This document shows positions 34,268 to 40,078 of a DNA stretch of 40,078 nt, piece after piece. Location of the stretch: positions 1 to 40,078 of the forward strand of contig JAFBAK010000353.1 in assembly GCA_019247795.1 (NCBI GenBank), in the 5' to 3' direction. The notes under the pieces are model-generated. The model saw only the letters and a program-made list of their open reading frames with translations. It was not told the DNA's origin and did not search any database. Made by a program: the position numbers and the translations under genes. Origin of the DNA: Hyphomicrobiales bacterium. Lineage in GTDB: Bacteria > Pseudomonadota > Alphaproteobacteria > Rhizobiales > Beijerinckiaceae. Numbering within the stretch: the stretch's first letter is position 1; every line of letters begins with the position of its first letter.

Positions 34268-35127
34268 CACGCGAGCTCCCGCACATGGGTGCGCCGGACG
34301 ATGAAGCCGAGGCCGGCACATCGGCCCGCGGCCGCCGGGCCGGCGAGGTCGCGAGAGCTCGCCTCGTCGGCATCATCCTTCCGATCGCCGTGTTCGCCGG
34401 CGCGATCGGGCTTTGGGAATTCATCGTGCGGGTGAACGGCATCGAGCCCTATGTCCTGCCGGCGCCCAGCGTCGTCATCGCGACGCTCGCCAAGGATTGG
34501 GGCACGCTCTCGCTCTCGCTGCTCGTCACCTTGCGCACCATGGCGATCGCGCTCGTGCTCGCGACCGTCGGCGGCGTCCTCATCGCCGTCATCTTCGCAC
34601 AATCGCGGCTGATCGAACGCTCGCTCTATCCGTTCGCGGTCATCCTGCAGGTGACGCCGATCGTTGCCATCGCGCCGCTCCTTCTCGTCTACCTCAATTC
34701 CGGAACGGCGATCCTGGTCTGCGCCTTCATCGTCGCCTTCTTTCCGATCCTGTCGAACACGACGCTCGGTCTCGCCTCGACCGATCCCAATCTGCGCAAT
34801 CTCTTCAAGCTCTACGGCGCCGGCCCTTGGCGCGAGCTCGTGCTGTTGCGGGCGCCTTCCGCGTTGCCGTACTTTCTCGGCGGCCTTCGCATCGCCGGCG
34901 GGCTGGCGCTCATCGGCGCGGTGGTCGCCGAGATCGCGGCGGGATCGGCGGGCCAGGGCTCGGGGCTCGCCTACCGCATCGTCGAGTCAGGGTATCGTCT
35001 CAATATCCCGCGCATGTTCGCGGCCTTGCTCCTGATCTCGCTCACCGGCATCCTGGTCTATGCGGTCCTGGCGCTCGTCTCACATCTCCTGCTCCGTCGC
35101 TGGCACGAAAGCGCGCTCGATCGATGA
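34264..35127 (+). CDS. ABC transporter permease, SsuC/TauC/ThiX type
   Basis: This 287-residue inner-membrane protein has about six helices and an N-terminal cytoplasmic stretch of about 35 residues. The ATPase-contact loop is 'LFKLYGAGPWRELVLLRAPS', followed by 'ALPYFLGGLRIAGGLALIGAV', as in the SsuC class. The start is a GTG overlapping the ATPase stop. It ends the three-gene importer operon, which faces hisS across 154 bp. Confidence 0.9.
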   Translation: MTRELPHMGAPDDEAEAGTSARGRRAGEVARARLVGIILPIAVFAGAIGLWEFIVRVNGIEPYVLPAPSVVIATLAKDWGTLSLSLLVTLRTMAIALVLATVGGVLIAVIFAQSRLIERSLYPFAVILQVTPIVAIAPLLLVYLNSGTAILVCAFIVAFFPILSNTTLGLASTDPNLRNLFKLYGAGPWRELVLLRAPSALPYFLGGLRIAGGLALIGAVVAEIAAGSAGQGSGLAYRIVESGYRLNIPRMFAALLLISLTGILVYAVLALVSHLLLRRWHESALDR

Positions 35128-35204
35128 AGTATCTCTGCAGCGCTTACGAACTTCGAATTCCCACCGGGAACCACGGACGTGTGATCGCGAGGCTTCCCGT
35201 GCGG

Positions 35205-35270
35205 GCGAGGTGAAATGCTGAGGTCGAAGTGAAAGGCGTAGCCTCGCCTCACCTCGCGACCTTTTCTTAT
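35205..35270 (+). terminator. Candidate terminator of the importer operon
   Basis: GCGAGGTGA (35205-35213) pairs perfectly with TCACCTCGC (35249-35257), with a small inner hairpin AGGC-GTA-GCCT (35234-35244). The pyrimidine run CCTTTTCTTATCTC follows at once. The loop is long for an intrinsic terminator, but position in the convergent gap and the T-rich tail support it. Nearby TCTCACTCCT repeats (35269-35287) run into the hisS end. Confidence 0.4.
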
Positions 35271-35281
35271 CTCACTCCTTC

Positions 35282-36841
35282 TCACTCCTCACCTTTCCCT
35301 TGCCGCTCGAGCACCTCGCGCACCGCCTCGACGAGCTTCATCTCGGGCACCGCGAATTGGGCCGGCCTCGCGGCCCTGTATTGCTCATGTGAGGCGATGG
35401 CCTTGGCTTCGCGCGCGCCCTCGACGAGATCCTTGATCTGAACCTCGCCTCTCGCCTTCTCGTCGCCGCCTTGGATCACGACAAGGGGTGAGCCGCGCCT
35501 GTCGGCGTATTTCATCTGCGCCTTCATGCCGGCGCCGCCGAGATACATTTCGGCCTTGATGCCGGCCGAGCGCAGAGCCGATGTCATGCGCTGATAGTCC
35601 TCGACACGCTCGCGATCCATGACGAGCACCACGACGGGTCCGCGTTGCGCGAGGCCGGTCACGATCGGGCTCTTCACCGCCTTGAGTGCCGAGAACAGGC
35701 GCGAGACGCCGATGGAAAAACCGGTCGCGGGCACGTCCTCGCCGCGAAACCGGCCGACAAGGCCGTCATAGCGCCCGCCGCCGCCGACCGAGCCGAACAC
35801 CACGGGCTCGCCTTTCTCGTTCGGGACCGTGAAGGTGAGCTCCGCCTCGAAGACGGGGCCGGTGTAATATTCGAGGCCACGCACAACGGACCGATCGATG
35901 AGGATGCGGCTCTCGTCATAGCCGGCGGCACGCGCGAATTGCGCCACACCCTTCAGGTCTTGGATCGCTCTCTGTCCGATCGCGCCGAAGGCGACCTTCT
36001 CCTGCAGCCAGTCGAGGCGCGCCAAATTCTCCCTCGGCAGCTCGCTCAGCGCCGTGTCGGGCTTGTACGTCGTCCTTTCTTGCGATGCGTCGCCTGCAAA
36101 ACCGAGAAAGCGCATCACATTGTCGGCTTGTGCGGGCACAAGGCCGGCACCCTTGGTGAAGTCGCCGCTCTCATCCTTGCGGCCACCTGTCAAAAGCTGG
36201 AACACGCCATCCGGCCCGAGGCGGTCGAGCTTGTCGATGGCGCGTAAAACTCCAAGCCATTGCGCGTCGCTGATGTCCTCCTGCGCCGTCAGGGTCTCGC
36301 GCAGGCCTTCGAGCAATTTACGGCTGCTCACCTTGATCACATAGTCGCCGCGCGCGATGCCGACGGCCTCCATGGCGTCGGCCATCATCATGCACATCTC
36401 CGCATCGGCAGCCGGTGAGGCCGCGCCGACCGTGTCCGCGTCGAACTGCATGAATTGACGGAAGCGGCCGGGACCCGGCTTTTCGTTGCGGAACACCCAT
36501 CCGGCGCGATAGCTGCGGAAAGGCTTTGGCAAGGCATCGAAATGTTCCGCCACGTGGCGGGCAAGCGGCGCGGTGAGGTCATAGCGCAGCGACAGCCATT
36601 GCTCGTCATCGTCCTTGAAGGAAAAGACGCCTTCGTTGGGACGATCCTGGTCGGGCAGGAACTTGCCGAGCGCGTCGGTATATTCGACGAAGGGCGTCTC
36701 CATCGGCTCGAAGCCGTAGCGCTCGTACACCTTGCGGATCTGGTCGAGCATGCGTTCGCTCGACGCGATCTCGGCGGCACCGCGGTCGGCGAAACCGCGC
36801 GGCAAGCGAGCCTTCAGGCGATTGGATTTGTCGGTTTTCAT
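35282..36841 (-). CDS. hisS: Histidine-tRNA ligase
   Basis: The protein has 519 residues from ATG 36841; the frame stays open to 36946, but the extension has no family match. Class II motif 2 is '[21 protein letters not shown]', motif 3 includes '[13 protein letters not shown]', and the histidine-specific '[12 protein letters not shown]' and '[14 protein letters not shown]' are both present. A C-terminal anticodon-binding domain covers about 415-510. At over 500 residues it is of the longer alphaproteobacterial type rather than the ~420-residue E. coli type. It charges tRNA-His. It is divergent from plcP. Confidence 0.95.
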   Translation of the reverse strand: MKTDKSNRLKARLPRGFADRGAAEIASSERMLDQIRKVYERYGFEPMETPFVEYTDALGKFLPDQDRPNEGVFSFKDDDEQWLSLRYDLTAPLARHVAEHFDALPKPFRSYRAGWVFRNEKPGPGRFRQFMQFDADTVGAASPAADAEMCMMMADAMEAVGIARGDYVIKVSSRKLLEGLRETLTAQEDISDAQWLGVLRAIDKLDRLGPDGVFQLLTGGRKDESGDFTKGAGLVPAQADNVMRFLGFAGDASQERTTYKPDTALSELPRENLARLDWLQEKVAFGAIGQRAIQDLKGVAQFARAAGYDESRILIDRSVVRGLEYYTGPVFEAELTFTVPNEKGEPVVFGSVGGGGRYDGLVGRFRGEDVPATGFSIGVSRLFSALKAVKSPIVTGLAQRGPVVVLVMDRERVEDYQRMTSALRSAGIKAEMYLGGAGMKAQMKYADRRGSPLVVIQGGDEKARGEVQIKDLVEGAREAKAIASHEQYRAARPAQFAVPEMKLVEAVREVLERQGKGEE

Positions 36842-37026
36842 GGCGGATGTTGCTATCGCAGGGCCCAAGGCCGCGCAAGAAACGGCGAAAGTTGGAGGCG
36901 ATCCCTCGTTTAGGCGCCCAACATTCTCGCTTGCAAGGTAGCGCAAATCGAGAGGGGCCCCTCCGGCAACAGCGAGGCAATGCGCTCCTCCTCAACTGCA
37001 CCCGGCGGCCGAGTGCAACTTTAGGT

Positions 37027-37044
37027 CTGTCATCAAACTGAGAT
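37027..37044 (+). promoter_or_regulatory. Candidate Pho box (PhoB site) upstream of plcP-agt
   Basis: CTGTCAT-CAAA-CTGAGAT: the first heptamer is a perfect match to the Pho-box repeat CTGTCAT, the second matches 5/7, and the spacer is the canonical 4 nt. It ends 23 bp before the plcP ATG. The gene pair behind it is a known type of phosphate-starvation operon, which raises confidence. Confidence 0.7.
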
Positions 37045-37067
37045 GCAGTTCGGTTCTACCCTTGCGC

Positions 37068-37904
37068 ATGCTCGAGCGTCCTGATGCTGATTCGAAGAGG
37101 AAAGTCGCTGCAATCTTCGTTTCCGATCTGCACCTTGGCACGAGGTCTAGTCAGGACGCACATTTCCTCGAATTCCTCAAGGCGTATGACTCCAAGACGC
37201 TCTATCTGGTTGGCGACCTGATCGATGGGTGGCGGCTGAAACGCTCCGGGTGGTACTGGCCGCAGGGCCATAACGACGTCTTGCAAAAGCTCCTCCGCAA
37301 GGCGCGCAAGGGCACCAGGATCATCTACGTCCCGGGCAACCACGACGAGTTCCTGCGCAATTTTCTCGGCCTGAAATTCGGCGGGGTGAAGATCGTCGAT
37401 CGTATCGTGCATCGGACCGTCGACGGAAGACGCTTGCTCGTCCTGCACGGTGACCAATTCGACATGGTGGTGCGACACGCGGTGTGGCTCGCCTCGGTCG
37501 GGGATGTGCTGTATGATATGGCGTTGTGGCTCAACCGGCAGATCAACGGGGTGCGCCGACGCCTCGGCTTCACCTACTGGTCACTGTCCGCATGGGCCAA
37601 GCACAAGGTGAAGCAGGCGGTGAACTATATGGGCCGCTTCGAGGAAGTGCTGGTGGCGGAAGCGCGACGCGAGGGTGTCGACGGCATCGTCTGTGGCCAC
37701 ATCCATCACGCCGCGATCGAGCACTATGACGGCGTCACTTATCTCAACAGCGGGGATTGGGTGGAAAGCTGCACGGCGCTCGTCGAGCATCTCGATGGGC
37801 GTTTCGAGATCATCCGGTGGCTCGATGTCGCCGCCAAGGCTCCGGCCAGCATGCCCGTGCCGGTTCATGCCGCGGCCGTGCCGCTCCTGGACGCAGTGGC
37901 TTGA
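37068..37904 (+). CDS. plcP: PlcP-type phospholipase C (metallophosphoesterase)
   Basis: This 278-residue calcineurin-like phosphoesterase has a full dinuclear metal set: 'VSDLHLGT' (Asp20, His22), 'VGDLIDGW' (Asp50), 'PGNHDE' (Asn91-His92), 'LHGDQFD' (His117) and 'CGHIHHA' (His201, His203). Such proteins are often labelled UDP-2,3-diacylglucosamine hydrolase. However, 'LVGDLIDGWRLKRSGWYWPQ', 'RRRLGFTYWSLSAWAKHKVK' and 'YLNSGDWVESCTALVEH' resemble, from memory, Sinorhizobium PlcP, which splits phosphatidylcholine to diacylglycerol in phosphate starvation. The following Agt-like glycosyltransferase, overlapped by 4 nt, and the Pho box upstream fit that role. No signal peptide is seen. No Shine-Dalgarno precedes ATG 37068 or the in-frame TTG at 37062. 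Confidence 0.8.
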   Translation: MLERPDADSKRKVAAIFVSDLHLGTRSSQDAHFLEFLKAYDSKTLYLVGDLIDGWRLKRSGWYWPQGHNDVLQKLLRKARKGTRIIYVPGNHDEFLRNFLGLKFGGVKIVDRIVHRTVDGRRLLVLHGDQFDMVVRHAVWLASVGDVLYDMALWLNRQINGVRRRLGFTYWSLSAWAKHKVKQAVNYMGRFEEVLVAEARREGVDGIVCGHIHHAAIEHYDGVTYLNSGDWVESCTALVEHLDGRFEIIRWLDVAAKAPASMPVPVHAAAVPLLDAVA

Positions 37905-38974
37905 CGCGCATCCTCATCGTTACGGACGCCTGGGCGCCGCAGGTCAACGGGGTTGTGCGCTCGCTCGAGAATCTGCTGCGAGAGGCACCTCGCCTCGGCA
38001 TCGAGTTCGCGATGTTGACGCCCGAGCCCTTTCGAACCATCCCCTTGCCGACTTATCGCGAGGTGCGGGTCGCGCTGACGCGCCCGGGCGTGATGGCGGA
38101 GAGGATTGAAGCGGCCGACCCCGATTACATCCATATCGCGACCGAAGGCCCACTCGGCATTTGTGCGCGCCTTGCCTGCCTTCGCTCGGGCCGCCCCTTC
38201 ACCACGAGCTATCACACGCGCTTTCCGGAATATCTGGCCGCGCGCTACATCGCGCCCCAATGGTTCACCTATGCGTTGATGCGCGAGTTCCACAACGCGG
38301 GAGCCGGTGTCATGGTGGCGACAGCGACGCTCGAGCGCGAGCTCGCGGCGCGGGGCTTCCAGCGGCTGATGCGCTGGTCGCGCGGTGTCGATGCCGAGCT
38401 CTTTCGGCCGCGAGAGACGGGCGCATTCGACTTGCCGCGACCCATCTTCCTGTCCTGCGGTCGGCTCGCGGTGGAGAAGAACCTCGCTGCCTTCCTGTCG
38501 CTCGATCTTCCCGGCTCGAAGCTCGTCGTCGGCGAGGGCCCGGCGCGGCGCGCGCTCGAAACCCGCTTCCCTCAGGCGCGTTTTACGGGCGCTCTCCAGG
38601 GAGAGGCGCTCGCCACGGCCTATGCGAGCGCCGACGTCTTCGTCTTCCCGAGCCTCACCGACACTTTCGGCATCGTCCTTCTCGAAGCCTTGGCATCGGG
38701 CCTCCCGGTGGCCGCCTATCCCGTCGCGGGGCCAAGGGACGTGATCGGCGACAGCGGCGCCGGCGTGCTCGATGGCGATCTCCGCAAGGCGGCTCTTGCC
38801 GCGCTCGAGATCCCGCGCGAAAGGGCACGCGCCCATGCGCTCACCTTCAGCTGGGAAGCCTCGGCGCGCCAGTTCGTCGACAACGTGCAAAGCGCGCACG
38901 CAAAGGACGCGCGATTCGCGCGCCGCTCATGGCTTCGCCGCCGCAGGGTTCCGGCCCCGAGCCTCCAAAGCTGA
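37901..38974 (+). CDS. agt: Agt-like glycosyltransferase (GT4), diacylglycerol glycosylation
   Basis: The protein has 357 residues from a TTG start at 37901 that overlaps the plcP stop (TTGA); longer readings to 37757 are plcP sequence in another frame. The GT4 layout is clear: N-terminal acceptor domain 'ILIVTDAWAPQVNGVVRSLE', linker 'FLSCGRLAVEKNLAAFL', and donor site 'FPSLTDTFGIVLLEALASG', where the E-x7-E motif appears as Asp254-x7-Glu262. In Agrobacterium and marine Alphaproteobacteria the partner of PlcP is Agt, which adds glucose or glucuronate to diacylglycerol. This gene is in that position. The donor sugar cannot be told from sequence, and a PimB/MgtA-like mannosyltransferase is an alternative. 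Confidence 0.74.
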   Translation: MTRILIVTDAWAPQVNGVVRSLENLLREAPRLGIEFAMLTPEPFRTIPLPTYREVRVALTRPGVMAERIEAADPDYIHIATEGPLGICARLACLRSGRPFTTSYHTRFPEYLAARYIAPQWFTYALMREFHNAGAGVMVATATLERELAARGFQRLMRWSRGVDAELFRPRETGAFDLPRPIFLSCGRLAVEKNLAAFLSLDLPGSKLVVGEGPARRALETRFPQARFTGALQGEALATAYASADVFVFPSLTDTFGIVLLEALASGLPVAAYPVAGPRDVIGDSGAGVLDGDLRKAALAALEIPRERARAHALTFSWEASARQFVDNVQSAHAKDARFARRSWLRRRRVPAPSLQS

Positions 38975-39133
38975 ATTTTCGAAGGTTCGAGCCATGCAAG
39001 CCGAGGCAAAAGATTGCCGCTCGGCGCTCGCCTGATGCGAGCCGACTGCACTTAGCTGAGAGCATTGTTCGGCGGCGAGAAGGTTGATAAGAGCCCGCCC
39101 GGGCGAGGCGGAAGGCGCCTCCGGAGGCAGGCA

Positions 39134-40078
39134 ATGGCGCAACCGATGAAACTCGTTGCCGGCAATTCGAACCGGTCGCTGGCCGAGGCGATCGGGGAAT
39201 ATCTCGAGCTGCCGCTGACGGCATGCTCGGTGCGCCGTTTCGCCGACATGGAGATCTTCGTCGAGATCCAGGAGAACGTGCGCGGACAGGACGTCTTCGT
39301 GATCCAATCGACCTCGTTTCCGGCGAACGACCACCTCATGGAGCTGCTCATCATCATCGATGCGTTGCGCCGCTCCTCGGCGAAGCGGATCACGGCCGTG
39401 ATGCCCTATTTCGGATATGCGCGGCAGGACCGGCGCTCGACGGGCCGCACGCCGATCTCGGCGAAGCTCGTTGCCAACCTGATTACGCGCGCCGGGGCCG
39501 ATCGGGTGCTCACGGTCGATCTGCATGCCGGGCAAATTCAGGGCTTCTTCGACATTCCGCTCGACAACTTGTTCTCGGCGCCCGTCATGGTGCGCGACAT
39601 CAAGGAGCGCATGGACCTCAGCAATCTCACCGTGGTCTCGCCGGATGTCGGGGGCGTGGTGCGTGCCCGTGCGCTCGCCAAGCGGATCGGCGCGCCGCTT
39701 GCGATCGTGGACAAGCGGCGCGAGCGGGCGGGCGAATCGGAGGTGATGAACATCATCGGCTCGGTCGAGGGCACCTCCTGCATCCTGGTGGACGACATCG
39801 TCGATTCGGGCGGCACCTTATGCAACGCCGCCGACGCGCTGATCGCGCAAGGCGCGAAGGACGTATCCGCCTATATCACGCACGGGGTGCTTTCGGGGGG
39901 TGCGGTCGACCGGGTCATGAAATCGCAGCTGCACGAGCTCGTCGTGAGCGACACCATCGCGCCGACGCCCGAGCAGAAGAGCGCGCCGAACATCCGCACG
40001 CTGCCGATCGCGCCGCTCATCGGTGAGGCGATCGCCCGCACGGCGAAGGAAGAAAGCGTCTCGAGCCTGTTCGATTGA
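39134..40078 (+). CDS. prs: Ribose-phosphate pyrophosphokinase
   Basis: This 314-residue enzyme makes PRPP from ribose 5-phosphate and ATP, feeding nucleotide, His, Trp and NAD synthesis. Conserved segments are '[20 protein letters not shown]', the ATP-site '[20 protein letters not shown]', '[20 protein letters not shown]', '[17 protein letters not shown]' and the PRPP loop '[14 protein letters not shown]'. ATG 39134 follows GGAGG at 8-nt spacing. The stop is the last codon of the window, so the gene is complete. It lies 159 bp behind agt and is probably transcribed separately. Confidence 0.96.
   Translation: MAQPMKLVAGNSNRSLAEAIGEYLELPLTACSVRRFADMEIFVEIQENVRGQDVFVIQSTSFPANDHLMELLIIIDALRRSSAKRITAVMPYFGYARQDRRSTGRTPISAKLVANLITRAGADRVLTVDLHAGQIQGFFDIPLDNLFSAPVMVRDIKERMDLSNLTVVSPDVGGVVRARALAKRIGAPLAIVDKRRERAGESEVMNIIGSVEGTSCILVDDIVDSGGTLCNAADALIAQGAKDVSAYITHGVLSGGAVDRVMKSQLHELVVSDTIAPTPEQKSAPNIRTLPIAPLIGEAIARTAKEESVSSLFD

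Noticed and set aside
37068-37904. LpxH (UDP-2,3-diacylglucosamine hydrolase)
   Set aside because: Metal motifs fit both, but the operon with a GT4 enzyme, the Pho box and the PlcP-like central segments favour PlcP.
1-40078. CRISPR arrays, insertion sequences, prophage, toxin-antitoxin or secondary-metabolite clusters
   Set aside because: No regularly spaced repeats beyond the 18-bp tandem array, no transposase or integrase motifs, and no matching gene sets were seen.

Overview
The window reads as chromosome of a GC-rich alphaproteobacterium, most likely in the order Hyphomicrobiales (Rhizobiales). The main evidence is the block ubiG / lysC / ptsP / prfA / prmC / DUF4167 (22.4-31.0 kb), an order typical of that group. 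A Rhizobiales-type chorismate mutase, a degenerate-box Nudix protein and a PlcP-Agt pair fit the same placement. No transposase, integrase, CRISPR array, rRNA or phage gene was seen. One tRNA gene (Glu, CTC) with a convincing promoter is present. Genus is not resolvable by eye.

Layout. 1-4.26 kb (+): the end of a urea/amide-type branched-chain ABC transporter (UrtB tail, UrtC, UrtD, UrtE) followed by an amidase-signature hydrolase, an amide uptake and hydrolysis operon. 4.35-8.7 kb (-): an AfuABC-type transporter whose binding protein lacks the paired tyrosines of ferric-binding proteins, so a phosphorylated-sugar substrate is at least as likely as iron. 8.97-12.0 kb: Nudix hydrolase, an 18-bp tandem repeat, a small unknown protein, a GNAT acetyltransferase and an M20 peptidase. 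12.06-17.0 kb: tRNA-Glu, a glycine-zipper exported peptide, a short dihydrofolate reductase homologue, a Na/Pi cotransporter with PhoU-like tail, chorismate mutase and threonine dehydratase. 17.1-19.2 kb (-): an LpxL/HtrB-like acyltransferase and a Kdo hydroxylase, both lipid A/inner-core functions. 19.6-22.3 kb (-): an acyl-CoA synthetase coupled to a LivG-type ATPase with no permease beside it. 22.4-31.0 kb: the conserved housekeeping block. 31.0-35.1 kb (+): an MDR-family reductase and a three-gene NMT1/ThiY-like ABC importer. 35.3-40.1 kb: hisS (-), then plcP-agt and prs (+).

The most interesting theme is phosphate. Two good matches to the PhoB box (two CTGTCAT-like heptamers 4 nt apart) lie in front of two genes that make sense as Pho targets: the Na/Pi cotransporter (site 14769-14786, minus strand) and a metallophosphoesterase-glycosyltransferase pair (site 37027-37044) that I read as the PlcP-Agt lipid-remodelling operon, replacing phospholipids by glycolipids under phosphate limitation. 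Together with the candidate sugar-phosphate importer, the window carries several ways to save or scavenge phosphate. All assignments come from reading motifs and recalled family features; no database search was possible.
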